DNA of 64,000 nt from Pyrrhoderma lamaoense (taxonomy: Eukaryota > Basidiomycota > Agaricomycetes > Hymenochaetales > Hymenochaetaceae). The notes under the pieces were generated by a model. The model was not told where the DNA came from. It saw only the letters and a program-made list of their open reading frames with translations, and did not search any database. The position numbers were made by a program, and so were the translations under genes. Numbering within the stretch: position 1 is the first letter of the stretch; every line of letters begins with the position of its first letter. Positions 37,358-48,163 of this stretch are shown piece by piece. The DNA lies in NCBI GenBank assembly GCA_002794735.1, contig NBAZ01000036.1:1-64000 (forward strand), read 5' to 3'.

Positions 37358-38115
37358 TGAAAACTAAACTTTTGGTCAGATTTTGACCTTGGTGTTGTAT
37401 TTAGTGGCGAGGACGTGGGGTTTAGAGTCTGCCTACACCAGACACGATGCTCAGGCTAAGATTTGGGGGCTAAATAGCGAGATACTCGACCTCGGCCGTC
37501 CGGCCGAGATCTCGGTCGGACTGTAGAGACTGATAGAGACCTCGAGGCAAGCTGAGACTTCACAGACCAGTAAAAGTAGTAGAAACGTATAGAACAGAGC
37601 CCGACCGAGGCTGTATTTTGAGGTAAAAGTGTATGTATTTTCAGTCCGCCGGACGACTTGCAGTACGGTCAGAGCGTTACAAGCGCGCCCGGGCAGCCTA
37701 ATAAAGCAGCAGAGAAGTAGATAAAGAGTACAGGAGACTAGTAGAGAGCTACTCGGGGGGGGGGGTGTAGAAAGATTGCGACCGAGAGGAGTAGCCAGGA
37801 ATTGATTGGGGATTGAGTGATTAACTACGACCTCAAGTCTGGAGGCTTATATAGCAAAACGCGAGATAAAGGTTAGATAATAAGGAAAGCATGGAGTCCA
37901 GGTGGCTATATGCCACTGGACGAAGGGTTTAAGCTATCAGAAACGAGGGGGTCATATAAACGAACCCTACCCTCGAGTGAGAGTAGAAAGTGAAGCTAAA
38001 TAGTAAGAGAAATGAAGGAGGCGCGCGGCCGAGTAGTAGAAATGGACTTCTCGGGCGAGTTAGAAAGTGCATTATAAATGCACTACGACCGGCCAAACAC
38101 TTAGCTGGTCCTACA
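37358..38115 (-). repeat. Downstream (3') LTR of the 4.0-kb element
   Basis: Element-sense 3' LTR. It has a CGG/CCG-rich segment with inverted TCGGCCGTCCGGCCGA and a G run near 37756. Confidence 0.92.
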
Positions 38116-38409
38116 TCCCCCGGGAACTTTAGCACAAGTGTCCCCACTTGTCCTATAATCAGGGGGTGTCATAGGAAAAGGGGAATGCGAAGGGGATAAT
38201 AAGAAATAAGAGAATAAAGCATATAAGATGGGGGGGGCATATGGCATAGAGCATAAGAAGAGATGGGCCAAAAGGAGTCAAAAGTCCTTAAAAGCGGCCA
38301 GAATAAAGGTGCATAAGTCAAGATAGAAGTAAGAACTAATGAGATATGAAGTTAAATAAGTAAAAGGGGGTATTTTTGCGAAGGGGGAAAAGGGGGAAGG
38401 TCCAATAGG

Positions 38410-39431
38410 TCAGTCTGGGGGCCTAGTATGATTTGGCAGCCACTGTAGAGGACCTAGTGGCGGAGTCCGGTGATTTGGAGCACCCAGGCGGCTAGAGTAG
38501 TGGGCCAGGGGTCCAATGAAGTTAACAGACTGCTCAGGAGGCAGCCTGGGGTCGACCAGAGGTGTAGAGAGATGGAGAGATGAGGGGGTAGGTTTGGGAG
38601 AGGTACCAGGAGAAGGAGGCCAATTCTGTGAGATTGGCTGATCCGGGGGCCTTTGTACTTCGTCCAAGAGTAGTTCAGACTTGTCCAAGGGTGTCCCAGC
38701 TTCGACCGAGCCGTCCAAGGCCTTTGAAAGAGGTGTAGAGGTGGAGGGAGGACATGATGCCATCTGATGGGCATGTGGCATGTCAAGGGTGCTTATGAGC
38801 GCCTCAGAGTCCTCTTCTAGCATCTGTTGGCTAGGGGTGCTCGTGTAGGGGCTTGTGGAAGCACTAGTGCCGGCTGGAAGGGCACAGAAGGTGGTTGGGG
38901 GGCTAGGTGAGCCAGGAGAGGGGTATGAGGCCTTGGAGGTGGTGAGAGACATGGGGTCTTCTTGGACGCATTTTCTGAGGGTTTTCTTGAGAGAAGAGTT
39001 GCCTGGGCCCTGAGACAAGTCAGTAGAATGACTGTCTGCATAGTAGCAGGGGTACCAAGCCCGGCCGAAGCGATCTAAGGCAGGGGGAAGAGCTGAGGAA
39101 AGAGAGGTATGAGCTGGGGTGGCCCATGAGACCTTCTTTGAGATAGCTTCCCCAGAACTACCTGGAGGCGGCTGAGACTGCGGCAGATGGGCGAATAAGG
39201 TCTGAAGAGGAGGGGGAATAGGTTTGGGGGTTCCAGGTGGGCTTCCTGGCGAGCTGCTCTGTTGGCAAGCAGTACTTGCAGCCTTTTCCTGGCCTGATAG
39301 AGAGCCTCCTCTTCTACTCGCAATTCCTCGTCCAAATCTTCATCTGAATCGCTCAAACCACTTTCAGATGAAACTGTGGAATCAGGGGAGGCTACTGGAA
39401 AAGGTTTGGAGTCCGTCCGATGCATGGCCAT
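38410..39431 (-). pseudogene. Downstream gag-region frames of the element
   Basis: Two open stretches in two other frames follow the gag ORF. The first, 39431-39075, is acidic with a coiled-coil-like SDSDEDLDEELRVEEEALY region. The second, 39018-38410, is a Pro/Ser/Thr-rich 202-codon stretch. They look like the C-terminal half of a gag polyprotein split by frameshifts. I see no C-x2-C-x4-H-x4-C zinc knuckle and no polymerase motif. Confidence 0.55.
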
Positions 39432-40141
39432 CGCACTATGAGGAGTAGAAGTGGGGGAGTAGGCTGAGAAGAGGCATGAGGAGTAGGAGGAGAGACTGAA
39501 GGTAAAAGACGCTTCGGCCGGCTCGGATGGCCCTGATTCTTGAGCGCCTGGGTAGACTGTATGTCCAGGACATAGCCTGCCGCTTTCTGGACCTCAGGCA
39601 TGCCGTATGGGGCTTCTGGGTCATGATAAGGGTCCTGGAGGTGCAGCTGGTACTCAACCTCTTTCCTAAGAGACTGGGGCAAGCCCTGCATGTAGAGCGA
39701 GCCAGTCTGCATAGGAGAGATTAGATTCTGAGCCAGAAGAGAGGTACTTAACTGTAGGAAGTCCCTATTGTACCCAGCAAGCTCCATGGGGGTTCTGAAG
39801 TCAGAAGAAGCTGAGGCTTTGAGGAGGGCTTCCAGCGCGCCAAAGGAGTGTCTGGAGCTCTTATCTAGCTCAGGGTAAAGGTCCAGGATGGCCATGCGAA
39901 GCTCCTGTGGTGTAGAAGAGGGGTCCTGCCACTGGGGGAGGCATTCCCATAGCTCCTTGACATCATAATCCACATACCTTCCAAGCAGCCTTTTGAGTTG
40001 GCTAAGGTCTTTGGGGTATGCCAGAGCTGCCAGACTGTAAACCTCATCCAAAAAGCGAAGTAGAGAGGTAAGTTTTGACCCATCAAACCTTGGAGCAGTT
40101 GGGTCAAAAGCAGAAGGGATTGAGACGAAGGGGGAAGCCAT
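39392..40141 (-). CDS. Retroelement gag-like protein (249 codons)
   Basis: Residues 10-95 match the general shape of gag proteins from Agaricomycete Ty3-type retroelements: an N-terminal AP-R-F-D-G motif, a helical segment, then RYVDYDVKELWECLP, and ELRMAILDLYPELD. The remaining part is helical, then Pro/Ser-rich, and reads out of frame at about residue 235, where the next frame opens. It would form the particle core. It is the only convincing protein of the element. Confidence 0.75.
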   Translation of the reverse strand: MASPFVSIPSAFDPTAPRFDGSKLTSLLRFLDEVYSLAALAYPKDLSQLKRLLGRYVDYDVKELWECLPQWQDPSSTPQELRMAILDLYPELDKSSRHSFGALEALLKASASSDFRTPMELAGYNRDFLQLSTSLLAQNLISPMQTGSLYMQGLPQSLRKEVEYQLHLQDPYHDPEAPYGMPEVQKAAGYVLDIQSTQALKNQGHPSRPKRLLPSVSPPTPHASSQPTPPLLLLIVRWPCIGRTPNLFQ

Positions 40142-40599
40142 TGTAGGTGGGCCAAGGGTCTAGGATGAGCAGGAGGCGTCAGGAGGTGTTGTAGAAGGTA
40201 TAGAAGGGGTCAGAAGCGAAAGAACTCTTGTAGAAAGAGTCTGGAGGGAGTAGGGGCTGCCTGGAGGCTTACCACCCGAGTTCTGAGGCAAGAGGATGTC
40301 CTACAGTGCCCAGAAGGCTCTAGGAGGTGCCAGTAACCTCCAGGAGGCGACCAGAAGGTCCTGGCCGATGTACTGAAGAGATCTGAGGAGTTCTGAGGTG
40401 GTGGTTGGTTGTTGGGGGTCTGGTGGAGTCTGTTGCTTGCCTGGCTTCGGCCCAAGGCTTATCCTAGCCTTAGGTGCTTCGGATCTCGGCCCAGGGGCAG
40501 TAGAGTCGGCCCTGAGTGACCCTGAAGGCTTTGGAGCAGGTAGCTTAGCCTAAAAACGCGTGTTGAGACAGAAAGAACCCCCTCGCGGTGAGCTCCAGA

Positions 40600-41357
40600 T
40601 GAAAACTAAGCTTTTGGTCAGATTTTGACCTTGGTGTCGTATTTAGTGGCGAGGACGTGGGGTTTAGAGTCTGCCTACACCAGACACGATGCTCAGGCTA
40701 AGATTTGGGGGCTAAATAGCGAGATACTCGACCTCGGCCGTCCGGCCGAGATCTCGGTCGGACCGTAGAGACTGATAGAGACCTCGAGGCGAGCTGAGAC
40801 TTCACAGACCAGTTAAAGTAGTAGAAACGTATCGAACAGAGCCGACCGAGGCTGTAGTTTGAGGTAAAAGTGTATGTATTTCAGTCCGCCCGGACGGCTT
40901 GCAGTACGGTCAGAGCGTTACGAGCGCGCCCGGGCAGCCTAATAAAGCAGCTGAGAAGGTGATAAAGAGTACAGGAGACTAGTAGAGAGCTACTCGGGGG
41001 GGGGGGGTGTAGAAAGATTGCGACCGAGAGGAGTAGCCAGGAATTGATTGGGGATTGAGTGATTAACTACGACCTCAAGTCTGGAGGCTTATATAGCAAA
41101 ACGCGAGATAAAGGTTAGATAATAAGGAAAGCATGGAGTCCAGGTGGCTATATGCCACTGGACGAAGGGTTTAAGCTATCAGAAACGAGGGGGTCATATA
41201 AACGAACCCTACCCTCGAGTGAGAGTAGAAAGTGAAGCTAAATAGTAAGAGAAATGAAGGAGGCGCGCGGCCGAGTAGTAGAAATGGACTTCTCGGGCGA
41301 GTTAGAAAGTGCATTATAAATGCACTACGACCGGCCAAACACTTAGCTGGTCCTACA
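40600..41357 (-). repeat. Upstream (5') LTR of the 4.0-kb element
   Basis: Element-sense 5' LTR, 758 bp. Its outer end is the TGTAGG terminus at 41357 and its inner end TTTTCA is next to the putative primer-binding site at about 40580-40599. It should contain the element promoter. Confidence 0.92.
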
Positions 41358-42845
41358 CCAACATTCCCAAAATTATTGAGATAACCCCATTTGAACGATG
41401 TACCTTCATCAGAATCAAGGAGTGAAGCGATAATATTCACTACACTGCAAAATATGATCCTTTACTGTATGTGAGCGAAGGAGAATATCTGCTGCGAGAT
41501 TTGAACTCATACATGAAATAGTAGATGATCTGATCTTTGATTATTATACTCAGAAGACTAGACCCTTTCATATCAGAGAATTTCCAATTCCTGAAGGCTT
41601 TGTAAAAAGCCAATAGTATGAGAATCAATCCAACAGCTACCGTCACGATCCTGTAGTCGGGATTCAGGGATAATCATCGAAGATACAAAGATAACTGGGT
41701 GAACTTACCAGTCAATGGTATAGAAAATATTAACAAGCTTAAGTAGATTCTTCGATGAAGAATCGCATACCGTTATCCCTTCAGCTATATAGTATGATCG
41801 AACTAAAGGCGATAAGCCGACATACATAAGAAGAGCGAGACACATACATTTCTCTAGGCTAGTAGCTGTGATAGCAAGTACTATTTTTACAATGGCTTCG
41901 AAGATGATTAGTGAGTAAAGAGTAATGCGTAGTATCTTATCTGTGACAGTCAGTCTGGTTCAGAACTTTCATGCGTTTCCCCTTCTTAACTACTTACTTT
42001 TATGCCAGAGAGCAAGGACCCGAATCAGAAGGATGTCTATTTACTCATTAGTTGAGCAAAATAAACCTTCGTGAGTATCATACAGTCAATTGATATATCA
42101 ATCAAAACATCTGTGAAATTCAAGTTAAGAGGAAGAAGAATATATGTAGCTATCAAAAGTGATACCTCCTATCACAAGCGTCCAGGATGCGTATTTACCT
42201 TGATGTATCTAATTATTGAAACGTCCAGGGAAGAAGAGAGGGATTCAGAGAAAAATTACATCTAAAAACGTTTGATCAGTGCCCTAATATCATGAGAAGC
42301 TTGGTATACATACATTTCTGTTGTTACATCTAAGCTCATTCCTAAGCCGTCCCTGGTGTGAATAAACAAGTGCTATACTACATTAACCACGTAATACTCA
42401 CCACGCAACCTTGTAACAGCGGAAAATATGCCGACATAGCGGTTCTAGATAAATGTACAATGGTAAGACTAATATCAGGAGTAAGATACGCATACGAACA
42501 ATGAAGAATAGTATGTTCGTTAATCTAAACCAATGCCGCGTCTAGATCATATTTTAAGCTATGGGGAAGAAAAAAGCGAGGGAAAGGCTAACCCAAAAAT
42601 ACTTGATCTAAGAAGTTTGGTGTCAGTTCACTTGATCTGAAATTTCTTTTTGATAGACTCGCTTCTTTATCAAAAGTAATCACTATAGTATATGCAGATA
42701 AGGGCAATCAAGACAGAAGGCATATGAATACTGTCATACATGAGTCGAATATGAGAAGTGAGCACACAGCTACTTGAAATGATGTTTCTATATAGGTATC
42801 TTGCATGATAAATACCGCTTGAGACGTCTGAGACGCTACAGACAT

Positions 42846-43986
42846 TGTTGTGAAGGTGCCAAAGGAATGAAGCGGGGGGGGGGATGAGTGGGAATACCGA
42901 GAAAGCCATCTTGAGTATCTAATGCTTGAGTTTTTGATGCTCTTTGGGACTAGAGTCGGTGAGAAAAAGAAGAAGTATGATACGGAAACTTCAAGACCCC
43001 GTTTGGTAATTAAGATATAGAAAACAATGATCAAAACATGATGAAAAGTACTCAGCTCTCCGGCATCAATGGTTAATCACATCATCACAATGACCAACCA
43101 ACAACTCATATTCCCGCGTTTTTGTGCCTAAGTGTAAGTTTTTGGACAAGGTAGGAGCTATACGCCATTTTCAAGAGGCCGTGAAAATAGGGTATGCGAC
43201 ATATACATTGTTTCATAAACACCGCCCAGGAACTTAAAGTCTTTCTCTTTTCCATATCTTTTATTCTGTCATAACAGATAATTGTCTCAATAGGCATGTA
43301 AGACTTATCTTCACAGTACAAAATGGACCAGACTCTCTGCTCAGGGTCTCTGTAATGGATACAAGAGTAAGTGTACCATGACTAGGTCGATATTATATCC
43401 CAAATATGATGCACGAGAGTCGTGTGAATAGCGTAGTAGAAGTTCCGATCAGCTGTGTATCACAGAAACAAGGTAATAGGATTGGTTAAATTACCTCATC
43501 CGTACCTCTTTATTGCTAGTAGCCACACGCGTAAATTTCTTTTTACTGTGTCATTTTAGCTATTTAGCTATACACCATCTATCAGCACATGGTATGGTAA
43601 TATGACTTGAGGTATGACACATATTCTTTCGTAGATTAAATTATTCAACCAACCAAGAAAGAACAGAAACTAGTCACTGATGTTCGGCGCAATGTAACTC
43701 CGTATCAAGGGCAAAGGCTAATACAACCCAGTGGGAGTATCAGCGAGATGCTACTTTGTTGTACTCACTGACTTGAAGCTATTAAATCAAACTTTACTAC
43801 CTTTCAAGCAACGAATAGCTTCTCGGTTTTAAAGAGGTAAACTTTATTGCGATACATTTCATCAGATCAAGATTTTACCGTTGGTTTACAAGAAGCAGTA
43901 ATATCATATATAAACCAACAATGAAGTGTACATTCACCTCACTTACGCTACTACTCCTATTGCATTTTACTCATCCTGCACGAAGA
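42846..43986. other. Intergenic region between divergent copies 14 and 15
   Basis: The 1.1 kb between two divergent start codons must hold both promoters. There is a G run at 42871-42878 and AT-rich sequence, but no convincing ORF. An in-frame upstream ATG at 43921 extends exon 1 of copy 15 by 22 residues of hydrophobic sequence, but the family start at 43987 matches the other copies better. Confidence 0.45.
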
Positions 43987-45749
43987 ATGTCTTATGCTAA
44001 CATTCCGGCTGAAGTTATAGCGTATACGCGAAAAATCTATATTCAGCAATACATACAACTGGCTGTCTGTTCGCTTCTCGTATATGACGCAAGTATGTAT
44101 CATTATTGTTCTACGACTGAGGCGAAATTAATGTAAAATCAGTTATAACTGTAGATAAAGAAGTACGTCTATTTGAGTTAGAGGTTGGGTAGTAGTTCTA
44201 ACCCCGACTCTAAAAGGTTAAATATTACTGGGTCAGCTTTTCCTTTCCTTTCGTGAAAGTCTCTCCTTTGCCTAATAATACCTAATAATATAATAGACGA
44301 AAAGATGGTATAACCTTTCTCATTTACTTTTCTTCGTTGTCAGTATCCATCTTCGGCTGTGATTGTAGTATCCGAGTCTGATATCGGCACATAGAATCGT
44401 TACATCGGCGTATTTGGAGCCATCTGTAGAATATTTCGTGAGTTTAGGTTAAACACGAAATGGCCTCATCAATAACTTTCTATAGTCCAGTCTTTGCAAG
44501 CAACAAATAAACTGTATGGACACAGGTCACTCATTTTATAATCGCTACTAATTGCCTCTTTTTTCAGATGTGAATACTAGAATCATCAATTTTCTGCAAC
44601 AAGCATATGTACTTATAGCCAGGCATCTTCTCACTCTGGACTGGAACCATATCATGTATTATCATTTCCTTATAGATTTTGACTGATGTTATATGGCTAA
44701 CTTTAACTAGACAACTTCGTTTGTATTATACTGGATTGTGTGGGCTTCTCATTGCTAAGTTTTAATATAACTAATATAATACATAGACGTTTTAACGCTC
44801 CGAGTACTTGCACTTTGGCATAGAAGTGAGTAAAATGGGCGCCGTATAACCTACCTTCTGACGACAGTAGACAAGCTGCTATCGTTATCTCTCTACTCAA
44901 TCCTTATCTTCGAGGCGGTTGTGAAGTTTTTACTCAGTAGTATATCAATCGCTGAGCAACGAGGTATTGTTCATACACTTTTCATGATGAAGTGAAGCTG
45001 AAGCGATAAAGTTCAAGCATTTGTCATATCAAGAGGATTAACAGTGTCAGTATGTGGTACGGAAAGTGGTCAAATTGAGCGCGCAGTCTACTTTGAATTC
45101 ATTGATTGGTCAGACTCAGTCAATCATACATTAGCATGCGTTACTCATATAAGTTCATATCAAAGGACTACGACAGCAATTGTTGGCTTCGTTCTTTTGT
45201 CTCTGTCCATTATCAAAGCGATAGATAACTGGAGACTATCAGGATTAAGGGGCTCTAGTCTTGTAAATATATTGATTAAGGATCAGATTATTTATTATAT
45301 CATGTAAGTACATGTACTTTGATTTTCAACAGAAGATTGTACCGAAACTGAATGAAACTTGGCGAAGGGTTATATTTTGTAGCGCAATGAACATTGCCTC
45401 TACAAAACTCAATACCGGATCATTTACCACAGAGAAAAGTGCCATTTTTGATATTATTGGAAACCCTGGTCTCCTATGTCTCATTGGAAGTCGCATGTTC
45501 CTGAACTTGAAGGAGGCAGGAAGTCTGGAGGTTAATGAAGGAACGGATGCTCCCTGTGATGTAGTGACGGCTAGGAGTGTCAGTGATCTCCACTTCGCTG
45601 CTCCAGCCAGCTCCTTTCCAAGTATGAGAATGTATATATTCTCTAGTTTCAGTCAGCAAACTGATTTTATTATCTTAGACTCAGAAACAGAAACTGGTCC
45701 CCAAGTTCTTCACTCAACTACTGAGGATAGAGTGGAAGATTCCAGTTGA
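43987..45749 (+). CDS. DUF6533-type membrane protein, copy 15 (reference copy, 14 exons, 343 aa)
   Basis: Exons: 43987-44092, 44143-44162, 44217-44231, 44297-44338, 44395-44437, 44486-44513, 44568-44569, 44623-44655, 44711-44737, 44787-44825, 44871-44963, 45045-45108, 45166-45303, 45368-45749. Joined length is 1032 nt, open. Exons 2-5 give the DUF6533 core TVDKE-VKYYW-TKRWYNLSHLLFFV-NRYIGVFG. Further hydrophobic segments lie in exon 1, exons 9-10 (VLTLRVLALW), exon 11, exon 13 (IVGFVLLSLSI) and at the start of exon 14, fitting a seven-helix-like membrane protein. Exon 14 has CSAMNIA, LLCLIGSRMFLNLKEAG and a tail about 40 residues longer than usual ending EDRVEDSS. Role unknown. Confidence 0.9.
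44568..44569 (+). other. Two-nucleotide micro-exon (exon 7), reference copy
   Basis: The dinucleotide AT lies between TTTTCAG and GTGAAT. Exon 6 ends CT and exon 8 starts GC, so only CT+AT+GC gives Leu-Cys and then the conserved FS-x-W frame. Equivalent positions in other copies: 5139-5140, 8464-8465, 15356-15357, 18886-18887, 23124-23125, 25871-25872 (GT), 30099-30100, 32688-32689, 42260-42261, 52802-52803, 55297-55298, 57428-57429, 60870-60871. Confidence 0.8.
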
Positions 45750-48163
45750 TGATGAGCTTACAAGCAACATCAATATTGTTTTTGGCGAAGAGGGAACTAC
45801 TAGAAAAGTCTGTGACAGAATTGGAAAAAAGAGAGAAAGAGTGAACTTAGTTATGAGCATAACTACTTATTTATTTTAATCGGTCTAATCTTGATAAACG
45901 ACTTTATTAAATTAGGGTAAGCTGTATATCAGCTTATGAGATTAGTCAAAGCAAGTTAGGATCTATATAAAGCCTTGGAGATATCGTCTCGATTATTTTA
46001 AGTAGATCAACTCGAATGATAATAAGTGCAATTACACATATTCGTGTCCCTACCTACGGGAATTGTACAGTCATATAAATATGCATCTAGATAAAGAGGG
46101 GAATATAGAGAAACAACGAGTGTAAAGTTGCAGGACGTTGATATACAACGCAGAAACTCGGAATCGACTCTTAATTTAGAAGAAACCCAAGAAAGCAGAA
46201 CCATCGTACAACAAAGTTATATCCTTACCTGCACTATCAAGAATATATGTTATTCATGGATACTTTCATAATAATTGGTTTTTAAGATGGGGTATTGAGA
46301 TACGTATCGTATATCATAGTAATAGTATATATAATATATGGTCTAGATCCAATCAATAACAATTGTGGACAGAACTGTGAAGCAAATTGGAGTCCGTAGT
46401 CCTGTTCAGTATGCACGTTCTGCCAGCCTCATGTATTCAACATCTTGGCTTATCCCGGCTGCTAGCCCATTCACGACGAGAAATAGTAATATATTCCCAG
46501 ATACCAGACCTTTAAAGGTCTACATACATCCGCAGACCCATCCTCATCCCTCTTTCTATTCTTCTCCCAATATCACTTTCCTCTCCTTCTCCTCCTCAAG
46601 CTACAGCTCCAACTATGATTTTAACTCACCATCGATCACTCGCATGACAATCATAGTCAATGCATCATACTTACCTAGTAAGTACATGGGGCGGGTGTAC
46701 GATATCCGAGATACCCCATGTGGGACGTGCATCCATGAGGAGAGAGGGTCGGGGCTCTCCTCACCAGCGCAATGGTCTTCGACGCTGGTTAAACATGTCT
46801 GTTAGTCTGGGAGCCCACGGGTAGTTCAGAGAACCTCTATTGAGGGCCCGGGGTAGGGGGAGAGGTGGGCGGGACTCTCTCTCACAGCGCAATGGTGTTC
46901 GACGCTGGTTAAATATATCCAGTATATATCCGGGAGCTGGTTTCTTGGTGGCCAGTAGGCTGGGGTGGGTGGGCTGCCCAGCTTGGTGGAATGCGTTTAC
47001 TGGTCAGTGAGTGAGTATTTTTACATTCTTCATTGAGTTTTCGTATCCGATCTGACTATATGCACGTTTATTACTTCCTGTTTCACTCGATATACTTGTT
47101 ACAACTTACTGCTATATTATATGTTGTTTGTATTCCCCTGTATCATAATAAATTGTGTTTATGAATTGGATAGTACGAACTCCTTGTTCAGCTTAAGAAA
47201 GACTTGTCATTGCACCTGTTGGGGTGACGGATCAGTCCAGACTTCAAACTTCCTAAGTTATTTAAAGACCATTGACTGCTTAACTTGAATGTCTTGTATA
47301 AACCTGTGATAGAAGTATAGTAGTAAACAGAAGAGAGCGGTCGATATAAGGGAGTTGTGGGTATAATGCCTAAGCGCTTTGAGTCTTGTCTCAATAAGGC
47401 AGGTTCTTCTCAGATTTCTAGGTCTTCTTGTAGCGTTGTGCATCCACAGTCAGCACTGTGTCTACCCTCCGTATCTGTTATTGCAATTCATTGGTATAAA
47501 GCAATCATTTTGATTGATTTTTGAAAAGAAGGAAGCACGAGCCTTTGTTATTATATGGTTCCCTTTTCTTTACGGTCCAACCACCCGTGACTTTTCTGTC
47601 AAAGATGAACCTTGGATATATACTCTATATTTTTGGAGGTTCTCTCACTTGATCCTCCTCCTGATCGCTTCAACTTAATCTATCCCACTTCTTTCCGAAG
47701 GTTGACCTGGGTTTGGACCCATATATGGGTGATGCAACAAGTACCGTTCCTTACAGTGAACAACGATTCTCTATGGTTTATATATATGGTTTCGGTAGGA
47801 GTTCTAGAGTTGAGGATGAGGGTAAGGACTATAAGACCGAGACGAGGAGAATGTCAATATGAGAGCTAGTGTGGTGATTGATGTAGATAAGTTATCGCAT
47901 TAATGGACAACAATTTGTCCAGATGATATATTTTACGGAGTTACGAAATAACGAGGACACGTTGTGATTTAGCTCTTACGGTTATTATTCAGGATAGGGA
48001 ACTCATACAAAACCATTCATAATATTCAAAGTAATAAGTATTAATGTATTTGACATAGTCTACTGACAGTTACACTTTACATCAATATACAGCCAATATA
48101 TCTATGCGTTAATTTCTCAAAAATTATCTATTAATCTTAAAAATATACATTCTTCATTCTTCA
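45750..48163. other. Intergenic interval with a repeated hairpin
   Basis: No confident gene. Plus ORFs at 46365-46805 (146 codons) and 47612-47869 (85 codons) lack motifs. A hairpin-forming string (ACCAGCG...CGCTGGT) occurs near 46764 and again 120 bp later. Near 47395-47460 is a partial match to the upstream module start (GGCAGGTTCTTCTCAG). Confidence 0.4.
46763..46912 (+). repeat. Pair of hairpin-forming repeats, 120 bp apart
   Basis: Two copies of CAGCGCAATGGTNTTCGACG followed by CTGGTTAAA, at about 46765-46792 and 46885-46912. CCAGCG and CGCTGG can pair around a 13-nt loop. The flanking CTCTC-rich sequence is also similar. Confidence 0.65.

Larger units (their letters stand above)
37358..41357 (-). 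mobile_element. Non-autonomous LTR retrotransposon (gag only), 4.0 kb
   Basis: Two 758-bp LTRs (37358-38115 and 40600-41357) in direct orientation flank 2484 bp. On the minus strand the LTR begins TGTAGG and ends TTTTCA. A 4-bp duplication, CCAA (37354-37357 and 41358-41361), flanks the element. Next to the upstream LTR is TCTGGAGCTCACCGCGAGGG, with the TGG expected at a tRNA primer-binding site after one spacer base. A short purine run (GGGGGA) precedes the downstream LTR. The interior has a gag ORF and degenerate downstream frames, but no protease, reverse transcriptase or integrase. The LTRs differ at roughly a dozen or more positions by eye. It must depend on a partner element for movement. 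Confidence 0.92.
37188..42845 (-). pseudogene. DUF6533-type copy 14, intact except for an LTR element in its last exon
   Basis: Exon 1 starts at 42845 (MSVASQTSQ, ending SLLIFDS). Exon 5 is 43 nt (NRYVGIFSAV), exon 6 is the short 16-nt form, the AT micro-exon is at 42260-42261, and exon 8 encodes KYASWTLVIG. Exon 12 uses GAAG (TVCDSSSKN). Exon 13 is at about 41652-41515. Exon 14 begins near 41459 and is cut at 41358 by the element (37358-41357). It resumes at 37357 and ends at TAA (37188-37190). Removing the element and one TTGG duplicate restores an uninterrupted exon reading GNVGFLCLLGSRMFLNLKEA. All damage visible is the insertion itself, so the gene was probably functional when hit. Confidence 0.88.

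Noticed and set aside
37990..38199. Short ORFs within LTRs (also at 35499-35804, 41171-41440, 63315-63518)
   Set aside because: They recur only because the LTR sequence recurs; they lie in non-coding LTR sequence and match no protein pattern.
46763..46800. GCGCAATGGT as a tRNA D-arm, making the hairpin pair a tRNA-derived SINE
   Set aside because: No B-box follows and the string folds on itself as a simple hairpin instead.
46365..46805. 146-codon plus ORF as a gene
   Set aside because: Low-complexity Ser/Pro composition, no motif, and it runs into the hairpin repeat.
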